This document shows positions 32,029 to 44,340 of a stretch of DNA of 64,000 bases, piece after piece. Source of the stretch: Camellia lanceoleosa (taxonomy: Eukaryota; Streptophyta; Magnoliopsida; Ericales; Theaceae); contig CM045762.1 of NCBI GenBank assembly GCA_025200525.1, forward strand, positions 31,390,196 through 31,454,195, in the 5' to 3' direction. Within the stretch, counting starts at the first letter, position 1. The number at the start of each line of letters is the position of its first letter. The notes beneath the pieces were generated by a model. That model was not told the origin of the DNA and made no database searches. It saw only the letters and a program-made list of their open reading frames with translations. Position numbers and translations under genes: made by a program.

Positions 32029-35000
32029 TGTAGACACCCCATTTTTGACCACCTTTAAGACTTGGACGCGACTGATAGTTTTGGAAGTTATGCAGTGCAA
32101 AGGTTCAATTTCTTCGGCAAGGAGAGAGAGTCAAATCTCAACTTCATACCCCTTTTTTGGATCAAAACAATCTTGATCAAAAGATTTTAGTTTTAAAACC
32201 CTCTCTTTCAAAAAAATTTTGAAATAAAGTTTTTACGATGTTCCGAGGCTCGCATTTTGTCAAATGTTGCGCTTTTCGGTAAACCGAGCAAGGACAAAGT
32301 GGAAATGAATGAAAAAGAGATGAAATCTTTGAAAAATCTTTCAAAACACCTTACTTAGGGGGTTTGGAGTTGAAGAAAAGAGGAGAAGAGGGAAGAAATC
32401 CAGTTGGAGGAGAAAATGGGCATGAACTGTTAAGAAAGAGTCGAACAGCCCTCGCCGAATCGGGCCTATTCATTTGCATACTTGGAATCAAGCTATGAGG
32501 CCATCACCATTGGAAATAAGAATTTCGGGGCTTCATTTTGCAGTCAAGAATCTCCTAAATCCAATTTCGGGGCTTCAGTAGGGCATCACTCCGGTTGGAC
32601 CGAAATCTGTGCGGCTTCACCAAAAAGGGCATAACTTTTTCCACAGGAGGAATTTTAATGCACGGTTTGAGCCATTGGAAAGCTAACTTCCGGGGCTTCA
32701 ATTTGGACACTTGAACAGCCACCATTGGACTTCCCAATCACTGGCGGGCCACCTTTCTTTCCGGAAGATCCATTTTTGTCCTGAAAAGTGGCAGGTCAGC
32801 CACCTGACCCTTTTGAACTGGCCGGCCGGCCACAAAAAGTAGCAGACCGGCCACTTACCTAATTGGATGACCTTTTTTTCCCTTTTGAGCTGGCCAGCCA
32901 TTCTTCCCCTCCCAAGTGTGTTCCAGCTATGTATTTTGTTTTCCCCCAAGTCTTATGTCCGGGGGTTTGGCCTTTTGGGGGGAAACTTGAATTAGTTTTC
33001 CCCCTCATTTTTCCCCCTCTTTTCCACTCTTGTGCCTATATAACCACCCCCCAACCCTTGTTTTAGAGGTTAGAAAATTTTGTTTAAGCCTCCTACATTT
33101 AATTTCTCTCTCTCTATATTCCAAGCATCAAAACCCTTTTGTTCTTGGCCCCTTTCTACACCACCACATAGCACCACCTCCCCACCATCCTTTCCAACAC
33201 TTGAAGCTGGTTTTCCAGAGGCAAGGAGCACCTTTTCTCAAGCCAAGAGGCTGTTGAAGTTTGGTCTACAAGGGTGAGCCATACTTTCCCTCTTTCTAAG
33301 CTTCTTTTGCATGCTTTCTAAGCCATACTTGCTTCAATTTTTGGGCTCTGACCCTAACTGAAAATAGCATTATTTTGAGGTCTTTTTCATTTTTTTTTTA
33401 GGGTCCTTCCATGTTTAAGGTCTCTAGCTACCACTTGCTTCTTTACCTCTCTTGTATGCCTCTTTCTTGCATAGTATTTTAGGCCTATTTTTAAACTGTT
33501 TTGAGCTTGGTTATAGACTTAAAAGTGGCTTATTTTGAGCCCTTATTTAACATTGTTGAAGGGCTCTTCACTGTTTGAGGCTTCCTTTTGCCACTTGCTT
33601 CTTTATCCCTCTTTTGGCCTTATTTTTGCATGTTTTGTTAGCTCCTTGTTCTTGTATTTTTGGGCTCTGGTCCGAATTTTAAATAGCCTTATTTTGACCC
33701 CCTCTTCATGTTTTATCAAGGGACTTTTGCTATTTGAAGCTCCCTTTTTTCTCTTTGTGTTTAAACCTCTTTTTAGGCCTTATTTTGCATAGTATTTTAA
33801 GCTTGCATGTGCACTGTTTTGAGTTTGGTCACTAACTGTAAAATACTATTTTTTGGGCCCCTCTTCAACTTTGTTGAAGGGCCCTCCTCTATTTGAGGCC
33901 AGCAACCATCACTTGCTTCTTTGTCTCCCTTTTGGCCCATTTCTTGCATAATAGTTTAGCCATACTTCTGTTTGTTTTCGTGGCTTGTTGTAAATTGTAA
34001 AGTGCTTCATTTTGAGCCCTTCTTCAACTTTGTTGAAGGTCTCTTGGCCATTTATGGCCATAAGCTGCCACTTGCTTCTTTATCTCTCTTTCGGGTCCAT
34101 TTTTGCATGTTGGTTTAGCCCTATTTTTGTTCACCTTTTGGCCTTTCTTAAAACTGGAAATATGCTTATTTTGGGACTGTCTTGATTCTATCTTCATACT
34201 TCATGTTCAAATAATGCATGCTTTGCATAGCCATAGGTCATTCCATGTACCTAATTTCATGTTTCGGGTCTCATTCCATGCATCGGGTGCCATGTTTTCA
34301 TGTTTCGGGGCTGTTTTGCATCAATTTTCGCTACTGAAATTTGCATGTTAGTATGCCATATTCCATGCCTTGCCATGTCTTGTTAGAGTGGCATTTGGTG
34401 CCTTAGGGTCGGTCCTCGGTTTGCGTGCACGTGTGCACGCATCTCGAGTGTCTCATTTTCATCTAATGGCCTCCTATGTGAGTGTGGCTGAGGTCCACTT
34501 GTGTTGGTGTAAGCCCATTATGCATTGTGTATGCCACTTCATTTCATAGCATTGTGTATGCTAGGTTGTATGTTAGCGCATTGTGTATGTCATGTTACCT
34601 CGTGCATCGTATATGTCATTTCATAGCATTTTGCATGTTAGGTTGTATCTTAGTTGCATTTCATGCATGTCATGCATATTGCATTGTGTTCGGGATAGGA
34701 GTTAGCCCGAGCATGGGAAACGAGGTACGTTTCGTACTCCGAGTGACGGAACGTGTCTCAATTCCTCAGTCATCGACACTCTGGATCATCCATGATGGAG
34801 TTAGGTCTTGTTGTGTTTTCATGTGCATTCATTTCATATTGAGTTGTGCAATTCGACTCCTCGGCCATCATGCATTGAGATGCGTGATTGGTGGCACGAA
34901 GATTGAGACATGTATACATATTGTGAAAATACATTGCCATGCCCCTTTGTTGCTCTCTGTTGCAGCAAAACAAGAATTAGCAGCCTTCCGAAGCTTGGCA

Positions 35001-35500
35001 CGTATTCCAAGAATAAGTGCAAACAGAGGCTAACTGGGGCATCGCCATGGATTTCCGCGCAAGGCAACCCGAACATGCATCATTCATCATCTGGAGAAGA
35101 GTCAAGGCAGTCCCTAGCTTGTATGCTAGTTTATTGCTTTCCTTAGTTAATTTGTTAATTAATTAGCGATTTGTATATATTTGGACTGTACTATTCATTT
35201 GGGACTGCATATTATTTTATTCGGACCCTCTGCGCGAGGGCAATGTTGTAATAAGTGTGTGTGTGTGTGATGTATGTCTTCCAACCCCACGTCTTTCCTC
35301 CCTTTTATTTACCTGCTTATGATGGTTAGATTGGGGCATGTTTCAATTAGCATACAGTATGATAGCATGTTTGTATTTATTCATCTGTTTTGCATGCACC
35401 GGGTTCGGCGCATCATACTAACTGCATTTGTATTTCAATTCCAAATTGAATACTTGATAGCTGTTGCATCTCATATGCCATGTTTAGAATAGCCGAACCT
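32029..35500 (+). mobile_element. Solo LTR D, Tat-type, left part (inside chromovirus gag)
   Basis: It begins TGTAGACACCCCATTTTTGA directly after gag codon KDC. The preceding 5-mer is CTGTC. The sequence continues through a CCGG-rich segment (32815-32860), TATA TATATAA at 33037-33043, repeated TTGCCACTTGCTTCTTT leader blocks (33400-34100) and the TGTCTTCCAA block (35275). It breaks off at 35500, where element C is inserted, and resumes at 54555. Together the two parts are about 4.26 kb, one LTR with no internal region, hence a solo LTR. Confidence 0.85.
33400..34100 (+). repeat. Diverged tandem leader repeat in LTR D
   Basis: A unit of about 150-200 bp occurs four to five times with substantial divergence. 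It includes TTnAACnTTGTTGAAGGnCTC, TGCCACTTGCTTCTTTATC and a TTTTGCATnnTnTTTTAG block (examples near 33400, 33545, 33700, 33865 and 34025). It lies just after the promoter in the untranslated leader part of the LTR. Confidence 0.65.
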
Positions 35501-35898
35501 TGTAGACACCCCATTTTTGACCGTCCTCAAGACCTGGACGTCACCGCTTGAACACTCGGTGATTATCCATGTTCGTGTTCGTTTGGAGTTCCCGGAGTTC
35601 TCGGCTACGCGCCTTGTCTCAGGACCTCCGAACTTGATCGTTTTGTGTCTGGTTTTGCACCAAACACTTGTGTTTTGCCTTGGAGGGGCAGGGAATGCCT
35701 TGTGAGGCATTCCCACATACCACTGGCAGTGGCTAGAGGCCACCGGCTGGTTGGTGTTGCCATCGGCACTATATTGTGCCGGTTGGCACTATATTGTGCC
35801 TGTCGTCGGCGATCAATTTTGGCAAAATGACACTTTTGCCTGCCGACCTCTTGCTCATTGCTTTTTGAGATATTTTGAAGCATTTGTATAGCATTTTT

Positions 35899-35922
35899 CC
35901 CTCCATACACGTGTATGGAGGG
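35899..35922. promoter_or_regulatory. 24-bp perfect palindrome centred on a G-box, element C 5' LTR
   Basis: CCCTCCATACAC and GTGTATGGAGGG form a perfect palindrome with CACGTG in the middle. Compared with LTR B (CCCTCTATACAC/GTGTATAGAGGG), both arms changed together (T to C on one side, A to G on the other). The symmetry has been kept while the sequence changed. The 3' LTR copy is at 51135-51156. Confidence 0.8.
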
Positions 35923-36041
35923 ATGAGCCTTGGTTTGCTTAGCTTGTAGCTTTGTTGCCTACAAGAGAGGATCTCTCTTCTCTTGGCTCAAGGGTTAGAA
36001 AAATTAGACATTTTAGAGAGAAAAAGAGAGAAGAAGCTCTG

Positions 36042-36343
36042 GTTCTAGGTTAGAACTTTTGTATCTATCCTATCTCTCTTTTCCTCTCTTGTTTCTACAC
36101 TAGGTGCTTTAATCCATATTATTGCACACAAGCACCTAGTGTTTCACCTTCCCTTGGCTACTGAGGTCCCAAGAGGTCCCAAGAGGTTGTTCTTGCTGTT
36201 CTAGGTTAGAACTTTTGTATCTATCCTATCTCTCTTTTCCTCTCTTGTTTCTACACTAGGTGCTTTAATCCATATTATTGCACACAAGCACCTAGTGTTT
36301 CACCTTCCCTTGGCTACTGAGGTCCCAAGAGGTTGTTCTTGCT
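36042..36343 (+). repeat. Tandem duplication of about 150 bp in the 5' LTR only
   Basis: The block starting GTTCTAGGTTAGAACTTTTG at 36042 is repeated at 36198, through the same TATTGCACACAAGCACC and TTGGCTACTGAGGTCCC sequence. The 3' LTR has a single copy (51286 onward). The duplication therefore arose after insertion or in this LTR only. The first unit also has an extra GTCCCAAGAG 10-mer. Confidence 0.88.
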
Positions 36344-36634
36344 GTTCTTGACTGGTTTGGAGCTCAAGGAAGCAACAACATCAACATTTGTGAAGAGGTC
36401 TACAAGGGTAACAAAACTAGCCTTTTATTCCCCATTTTTGCATCCTATTTTTACCTATCTTAAAGCTGTTTTTAAGCTTAGTGTTTAATACAAAAAAGTT
36501 CTGTTTTTAGGCCCTCTTGATAGTTTATTAAGAGTATTTTGTGCTTTGGGGAAGTTTGAACACCCTTAGGCCTTGAAAGGCCTCATTTTTGTGCTATTTT
36601 GTTGAGCTCCGGGATTTTGGTGTTTGGGTCTCTT

Positions 36635-36666
36635 CACCACTGAAATCTTGAGGGATTTCAGTGGTG
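36635..36666. repeat. Conserved leader hairpin in the 5' LTR of element C
   Basis: CACCACTGAAATC, loop TTGAGG and GATTTCAGTGGTG form a perfect 13-bp stem. Its counterparts are 51719-51750 (3' LTR) and 22261-22290 (LTR B). A possible role is RNA packaging, dimerisation or 3'-end formation. This is inference only. Confidence 0.75.
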
Positions 36667-39503
36667 TAGATGATGCCTTGAAGTCCCAAGAAGGAGAGGG
36701 CCACCCCCTCTCCTTGTTGTCCTTGAAAATGACCTATTTTGCCTCTTGAGGGAGCCCCATGTTTGGTTGTTTGTTGGTTATGCCATGGCTTTATTTTGTG
36801 TTCATATTGCCATATTATAACTTTGTATCATGTTGGTTTTGGTCCCTTATGCATGCTTAGCATAGTTGCCATGTAATGCCTTGTATTGCCTTAACATGTC
36901 TTAGGTTGTTAGCCCTAATTTGAGCATGCTTTAGGCTTAGATTCATGAAGATTTTGTGCCTATCTTGACATGTTTTAGGTCTATCCATAAGTGTTTGGGT
37001 TGATCTTGGCATGCATTGTATAGTCTCTTTGCATTTTAGGCTTGCTAGCCTCGAGCATGAATGTGTAGCATGCCTTGCTTGCATCATTTCAATGGTTTGA
37101 GACCATTTGCCATGTTATTTCAGTCCATTTAACATGCTCATATGTTTGCATCGCATGCCTCTTCGATGTTACAAGAGCTCATGTTGTATGTTCCTTGGGA
37201 GTGCATGTGTGCATGCCTTTTAATTTAAACCATATAGATGCCATCTAAGTGGTCATTTGGGCTTGTTTTGGTGTGCTAAAAATCTGTTTTTAGTTGCTTA
37301 AGTCTTTCCATGTTTAGTCTCGTCAAATGTAGTTCAATACTCCTTTGGCTTGCTTTGAATACTTGGCCCCCTTTTGTATGCATTTGCTTGTCTTGTTTAA
37401 CATGATTTGGCATCATTTTATAGCATGATTTTAGGGCTCATATTGCATGCTAATTGTCCATGAAATCTTTTTTTAAGCGTGCTTGAATGTTGCTTGTTTA
37501 ATGCTTAAGGCTTGGACCATAACATGTGTATGTGGACATGTGTGTTTAGCCTCCATTTTTGGGCATTTTGACTACTGATTTTGGGCCTATTTGGAATGGC
37601 CTAAGTCATGTTTAAGTCCACCCCATTGTTTGATTTACATGTTTGTCTTGTAGGTGTGTTTGCATATTAACATCCTTACATTACATTGTCCATGTTGCAT
37701 GCTAGCTAACATGTTTAGGATTGCATTACATCAATGCACATGCTTGGCCTCTTGAGATGAGCATGATAGAGGTTTGGCACCCTTTTGTGTTTGTTTGGTT
37801 TGCATGCATTTGAAATAGAAGTTGCACATTTGGTTCTTTGGGCCATCATGCATGGGAATGCGTGATTGGTGGCCCGAGAATCAAGGTACATGCCCCTTTG
37901 AGTCACAAATATGATAAGGGGCATGATTGGTGCACACATTGTTGGAATTACATTGCCATGCAAGTTTTTGCCCTCTGTTGCTGTGAGTTGCAGGTTCTGT
38001 AGACATTCAGTGCCGGCCGGCAATATTTAGTGCCGACCGGCAGTCTATTGATGGCCGATGGAAGAATCTTGTGCCGGTGACCTCATGCTTCAGCCGGTGG
38101 TGTTTCCCCTCAGCCGGTGGTATCCCCCAGTGCCTTGAGAAGTAGTTCTGAGACTTTGGCAGTTTTCAGAAAGGCAGAGCAGAGAAAACAGAGGCAACAG
38201 TGGCATGGTGCGGGTTTTCGGTGAGTCTTCGAGCATGCATCATTCAAGACATCCCGAAAATGTGGCCACCCTTCCTTTTTATATTGAATTTAATTTGATA
38301 ATTAGAAATTCCTGTAATAATTTATTTATTCTGTATTCGGACTGTATTATTTTTGGACTATATATTATTTCGGTCCCTCCGAGCGAGGGCATATTTGTAA
38401 TAAGTGTGGGTGAGTGCGTGTATGTCTTCCAAACCCCCATTTCTTTCTTCCCTTTTATTTACCTGCTTATGATGGTAGATTAGGGCATATTTAAAACTAG
38501 CATACCTTATGCAATGCATGCGTGCATCCATGCATTTGTTGACATGCACTGGGCTCGGTACATCATACAAACTGCATTGTATTTCAATTTCCAAATTGAA
38601 TACTTGTTACTTGTAGTATTTCACATGCCATCTTAGGATAACTGAGCCTACTCTAACTGCACCTCTGTATGTGTTGCATTAGCCATTTAACATGAACTAG
38701 GATCATGCACATGATTACTAACTAGTTTCTGTTTTGGCTTGGAGTACTAGGTGAGTTTTTATACTTTAGCATATCACATGTGTGTGAGTGTTGCCATAAT
38801 AGCATGACTACCATGAGGCTAAGTGCTTATGTGATATAACTGCTTGGATGCCTGTGGATGGAAGTCAAATTACCTAGATTGGAATAATGCATTAAAACTG
38901 TGAGTTTTAAGCCCACCAGATAGTGGCAAAACTGTCTTTTCTAAAAGCCCACTTAAGGGTGGCAAAACCTGCATTTTAGCCTACTTGCGAGTAGCAAACC
39001 GTTTCCAAAACAAACATGTAGTGTTTTGTTCCAACTTAGGCGATTTGGTCTATACTTGTTTGCTGTGTGCATAACGTAGTAAATCTAGGCTAATAACCGG
39101 TATAAGAACACATAAAGTTTTCAAAATGGGATATCAGGGTTAGTAGAGGCCGGTCTTCGGACCGGGCGAGAGGGGGTGCTCATAGCTGACCTTCCCCGAT
39201 CGTACCCAAGCTCCCGAGCCAAGACAACTTTGGTAATGACGGACATGTGGCCTTCGGCACCGAGTCAGGGTTTCCTAAATTTCCCATTTTAAAAAATATT
39301 TAGGTGGCGACTCTGTAATCTGGCAAAGCAGTCCATGTTTGGCACTTCTTTTCAAAAATATGTTTTTTTTCAAAACGATTTGCCAGAATTGGACTCTTTG
39401 GTTCAGATTAAGAACCGTGACAATTTGAGTCCGAACTGTAGTAGACCCGCAAAAACGAACAGAATGGGGGTTCATGCTCCCAGGACGTTCGGGGACGTCT
39501 ACA

Positions 39504-39526
39504 GTTTCTGGCAACTCTGCTGGGGA
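39504..39526 (+). other. Primer binding site region of element C
   Basis: TTTCTGGCAACTCTGCTGGG immediately follows the LTR terminal GTCTACA. TGGCRACTCTGCTGGGGA after the LTR is typical of Tat/Ogre elements, where it is taken to pair with a tRNA-Arg. I rely on recall for the tRNA identity. Confidence 0.75.
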
Positions 39527-40229
39527 TTTTAGAGAGCTTGACTCAAACTCGTGATATCCTGTTTTGACTACGTTTATGTGTCTTTTTGCATTGCATGTGC
39601 ATTGGTGCGCCTAGGACACCGTGTTGGCCATCTGCTATTCCTGAGCGGTTTGCTGAAGGCTTGTCTTGTCAAGGCATGACCATAAGGTCGATTCTGAGCT
39701 CTGCCAAGATAGAACACAAACCCCGGTTTTACCGGGGCACCCTTTTTGACCATTCGACCTAGTGCATATTCGGATCCATAGTGACCATTCCAAACTAGGA
39801 CAGGTTGCTTACCCGATATTAGGTTGTTTGAAACCGCTGCGTGCGTAGTAAAACCCTAGCTCCTGACAAAATAGGACAGGGAAACCCTACCCCAACATAG
39901 GGGTGTATTGGCTCTCATTTATCTGCTATGTGCTTTTTAGAGTGTATCTCTGCAGGGGAACGCATATGTCAGTTTGCAAAGTTTGAGCATCAGACCTGAG
40001 GGCACTGGTATCAGTATTGTTGAGAATCAGTTATGTCTGCGAGTATCAGTTCAGTTTTGAACAGTAATTCTCGGGGAACAGTGATCAGTAGTAGAGTACA
40101 GTTGTTCGGCTGCATCCATGTTTGTTCTGTTTGGGGCTGAAATACTGCTTATTTTCCGTTTCAGTTCAGAGATTCAGAGGGCCGATCCAGAACATCTAGT
40201 GTCTTCTTCTTGCTGAGGCAGAACTGAAC

Positions 40230-41179
40230 ATGACGCAAAACTCAGAAGAGATTGTGGTCATGATGGCCGCGTTGAGTCAGGGAATCACCCTACAAGATGA
40301 GACTACTGTTGACATGCCGCATCCACCTAGGTCGCCTGCCGCACATCCAATATGGACTCCTCAACTATATCAGGCTCGCGAGCCTACTACATTTGAACTG
40401 ATGGGAATGATAGGTGATCTTCAAAGATCCGTGGCGGATCTCGCCTATGGAATGTCTGTTTCGCCACCAGCCGCACCATATGCCGGAGGCTTCATACCCC
40501 AGGAGCCCCCGCTACTGGGACAAATTGTAATTGAACTCAACCAACCGGAGATGACCTCCAGCTATGGTAACGACGTAGCAAACCAAACTCTAGATCAGGC
40601 CGAGGCCAGAGATAAAGGCAAGATGAAGACACATGCCGACCCCATCGAACAACTGCTGTGGGCAGTAGAGGCTTTGAAAGCCGGAGGGATGAACAAGCAA
40701 CAGATATCCGATTGTGTCAAAAGTGGAGGACACTTTCCTCACTTTGAGGCGTTCGATCAATCGAGAATCGGGATAGGCCCCGTCATGTTAAGACAATTCT
40801 TCCCGCTCCCAACCCTGCATCCGGAAAAGATCAAAAATCCAAGGCCGCACCCGCCGATCCGTTCGCTAGTGCATCTAGTAAGAGTGCTCAGGCCCCAAAG
40901 TACCTACCCCGAGGGCACAGGGTCTTCCACCCTCTCTACATGCCTTTGTCTAGGGCACTTTCGATTTTGGCCAAAAAGGGGCATCTCAAACCCTTGGAGC
41001 CCGACCCCACCAAGAGTCTCCCGCCACACATGATGCTTCCTGTCTTGTCGTACCACCAAGAGATCGCCATGCCATCGATAATTGCTTCCGCCCGTCATGA
41101 GGTACAAGATTTGATTGACAACGAGGTTATCCTCCGCCTACCTCAAGAAAGTCCGCTACCACTCGGTTGTTGGATTTGA
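40230..41179 (+). pseudogene. Tat-type gag remnant with deleted core
   Basis: The first frame (40230-41033) starts MTQNSEEIVVMMAALSQGIT and has a Pro-rich, non-conserved N-terminal part. A frame change near 40790 leads to TILPAPNPASGKDQKSKAAP and LPRGHRVFHPLYMPLSRALS, then LSILAKKGHLKPLEPDP. The end matches the C-terminal Tat gag pattern (YHQEI, then a decayed GHxxDNC knuckle region, then RHEVQDLIDNEVI). The roughly 300-residue capsid core between these parts is missing. The protein could not assemble particles. Confidence 0.75.
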
Positions 41180-42480
41180 GGATCTGAATCGCAAGTATGT
41201 AATCGAAGGTGAACCGCTTATGGCGTTGTCAGTACATTTTTGGATGCGGCATTTGGTACGCATTTTTGAGCACCTGCCAACGCCAGTTTTGTAAATCCTG
41301 ACTTGGGTGTCGAGTCAGTCTTTTGTTTTGTTTTGAGTCTGCCTCATATAGTCGAGTCTTTTTTGCTTATAGAGTCTGTCTTGTTGTAACGAGACAGTCT
41401 CCCATGTATAGTATACCAGGTGATTTCGGGGTTGTCGCCTCAAACACCGTTTTGTCTTATAAATAGTTGTTTTTGCTTTTTTGAGTTTGTTTCTGCCGAT
41501 GAGCCAGTTCTGCCAATGAATCTGAATGAAACAGCTGTGGCTATCACGTTCCGTATTTGTTGCTGTTCAAATCAACCGTGCCAGAGAATGTGGATGGAAC
41601 GGCGGTCGTCACCTTTTCTCTTGTGCCTTGAACATCGTTATGATGACCTAAGCTTTTCATAAAACCCTTTTCAAACACTGCGGTGATAAAAACAAAGATG
41701 AAGGAATTCCTCGGGTTTTTGCAAAATTTTGACCATTTTGAGAGAAAGAGAGGCATGTTAAGCTTTTAATGAATAAAATCATGCTTGTCAGCGTGAGTAC
41801 TGAGAAAGACCCCGGCCTGATCCAGACTGATTCCACACTATCTTCAACGCGAGCGATTTGTCGCTTTCTTAAAAACTTTCAAAAACAAAATATTTTGCGC
41901 AGTCTTGCGAAGACTTGTGTGGAATCGCTCTTGAGATGGTGCGACCAGATCGCTCGACCTCGAGATTCGATTTATCTGTTGCAAATTGGAATCTGTTCAA
42001 AACATTCAATGCCATGAAACGCCTGTGTGGCCCATTTTGAAGCAGCCCTCGAACAAGAGGCACCAAAGCCAGATCAAGGAAATCAGATCCCACCAGGCAA
42101 GGCTCATGAAGCAACCGTGATGGATTCTTCTGCAAATCAACACCACAGTCACTCTCTCGGATACAGGAAGGCTTCAAACTCAAAAACATGTGGCATGGGC
42201 TTGCTCCACTTTTACTCTTTGAGAGGCTCGCTGGACCGAAAACCCGGAAAGGCAGCCCAGGCAAAAGTTAGAGCAAAAGAAAAAAAATCAAATCAAAAAT
42301 ACGAAGAAAAAAAATAATACAAAAAAGAAGCAAAAGAAAAGAAAAGAACAAAATATAGCAAAAGAAAATAAATGAAAATGCAAAGGAAAAGAAAATGAAA
42401 AAAAGAGAAGAAAAACAAAGCTCGCAAGGTCGAAAACCTGCAACAGGCGCCTTGGCAAAAATTAGAGCCTAAACAGTGAA
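41180..42480. other. Non-coding interior of element C in place of pol
   Basis: No protease, RT, RNase H or integrase motif is found in any frame. T-rich stretches with GAGTCTGtCTyGT repeats lie at about 41310-41400, and a purine-rich AAAAGAAAA tract at 42275-42420. pol has been lost completely. Confidence 0.7.
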
Positions 42481-42489
42481 GGTTTAAAA

Positions 42490-42970
42490 TACCCGAGTGT
42501 ACCTTAACCGGAACTACGTAAGGCTTGATTCCCATGTTTGGGATATGTAAGCAACTTCATCTTGAAGTCCAGCCCCCAACGCTTCCATAGCGCCTCAGTC
42601 CATGTCATGGTTTTGATCACTTTTGCCTCCTCCGAATCCAATGTCTCGATTGCAGCAACCTGGAATTACGTGATTAACTTCCTCTTGAAGTCCAAACCAC
42701 CAACACCTTCCAGGTGACTGTGTCCATATATTGATTCAAACCGTCTTCGTCTCCTCTGCGTCCGAGGGTCCGATCGTCGTCAACGAGGACTGGCTCACAA
42801 TGTGCCGCGGCATCATCCAAACAAGGGGCAACTTTCCGTTGCCATGCATTGCCACAAGTTGCCCTAAGTTACCGTCCAAACCAGGGGCAACTTTCCGTTG
42901 CCTTATCCCCCTTCAAGCCAGGGACAATTTTTCATTGCCTCCGATCCGAGGTTGCATATCTCGAGGGTAA
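42490..42970 (+). repeat. First copy of a Tat 3'-UTR-like segment with internal repeats
   Basis: GGAACTACGTAAGGCTTGAT followed by TTTGGGATATGTAAGCA (42508-42553) is a copy of the signature seen just before the 3' LTR (50582-50625). It is followed by a direct repeat of about 117 bp (CTTGAAGTCCAGCCCCCAAC at 42562, CTTGAAGTCCAAACCACCAA at 42685). Then come three copies of ACAAGGGGCAACTTTCCGTT or its variants (about 42831, 42880 and 42915). The last motif resembles the polypurine tract AAAGAGGGGCAAC at 50741. Confidence 0.7.
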
Positions 42971-44340
42971 GTTCTATGCTCGTCGAGCATCGACTGTTTG
43001 CAAAAATAGTTTTTGAAAATTTTTACTAAAGTTGATTATTTTCTCGAAAACTATTTCATTTTTCAAAATTGGACCATGTTTGGAACCAAAAAGGAGAATT
43101 TTCAGTGCTCACAGCCTGATTCGCATGATTTTCAAATCAAAAATTGAATAAGTATGTTTATCCAACTCTCATTTTTGATCAAAACTGTTTTAGAAAACAA
43201 AAAAAAATGGTCAAAATGACGAATTAAGGGCACAGTTGAGTCGGGTGTTCTGTCTTCCCCCTCGTCGCCAACGCACTTGCCCGAGAAGCACTTTATCTAC
43301 CAGAAGAAGTGGCTGCAAGCTAGCTGTATCGGGCGTGAACCCACAACCTCTCGTCTACTCGTCAACCACTCTGGGGAGGGATGAAAAATGAGAGAATAAA
43401 GAACTAAGAGGTGTAAGTTGAGAGAAAAGTAAGAAAAGGGTTTAAGAGAAAAACCGAGCCTGAGGGCCGAGTGATGTAAGTATCACAAATCAGAAAGGGT
43501 GGGAATTATGCCCGGAAGAATTGGCTCCTCAAGATCTGAGGTCTCTTTGTGAACATGTCCGTGTGTCGTGTCTTTTGATTTGTCGGTCTAGATTTCGGCT
43601 ATGAGTCTTTTCCGAGCGTGTCTCGTTCTTTTAGGTCGTGTGCCTTTTGTTTCTTTGTTTGAGTCTGTCTCGTCGTGTTCTGTGGTAGGCTCGATACCCC
43701 GGTTGAAAACCCATCCTTTTCCAAGAAGTAATCGCTTGTGCTCAGAATGTTGTGCCATTCTCTACATTCATGCGAAGCAAGAGAAGGAGAAGGAAATTTG
43801 GGACATCCAAGTGTGTTTCAATTTCAGCCGTTTCAATTTTCGTAGTCCATCTTGTTAGATCGGGGCTGTTTGTTCAGGGTTTATTGTGTGCAGAATGAAC
43901 TGAGTATCATGTTGCAGGCCATATGTAGCCTAATCCCCAGCAGGATGTGGGCTGTGTGTTCGGATTGAGCAGTGATTTGTCTGAGTGGTTTGCTGTTTAG
44001 TTGGTTGGTTATCTGATCAGTACAGTGCAATTGCTCAGTTTCCAGACAACAGATCAATATCATTTACATTTGAGGTATAATATGATGCAATGCAGTGCAA
44101 ACTATGAGATGTACAGATATAACATTCTTTTCAGACAAAAAGTTTGTTTCATTTCATATCATCTTTTTTTTTTCAAGTACAAAGTTTGGGGAAAACAAAA
44201 ATCTGCCTACGGCAGTATAAAGTACTCTATCTACCAACAAAAGAGAAAAGTACAAGAAAAGAAATAAGAGAAACAAAAAGTCGGGTCATCGTCATCAATG
44301 GCCTCATGGCAGGATCTGTCTCGCCCTCTTCTGGCAGAAG
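42971..44340. other. Non-coding interior of element C, 3' of the antisense gene
   Basis: No recognisable ORF on either strand. It contains an A/T-rich stretch (43000-43210), a segment with polar and basic short frames and the presumptive 3' UTR of the antisense gene (44150-44340). Confidence 0.5.

Larger units (their letters stand above)
35501..39503 (+). repeat. 5' LTR of element C
   Basis: 4003 bp with terminal inverted TGTAGAC/GTCTACA. It contains the TCGGCACTATATTGTGCCGG palindrome (35763), the G-box palindrome (35899-35922), a 150-bp tandem duplication absent from the 3' LTR (36042-36343), the CCACTGAAATC hairpin (36635-36666), GCCGGCCGGC motifs (about 38010) and the U5-like landmarks. 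The position equivalent to the TATA box of LTR B reads TACAAGAG. Confidence 0.92.

Noticed and set aside
31060..32033. Reading gag plus element C as one larger retroelement
   Set aside because: The TGTAGACACC start at 32029 interrupts gag and the same gag frame resumes at 55342, so the intervening DNA is an insertion from a different family.
36857..38023. Minus-strand ORFs of 76 and 102 residues present identically in both LTRs of element C (also 51941-53107)
   Set aside because: They are duplicated by LTR identity. Composition is low in information and there is no domain or promoter evidence.
42275..42535. Phe-rich ORF (minus) across the A/G tract in element C
   Set aside because: It is a low-complexity translation of a purine run.
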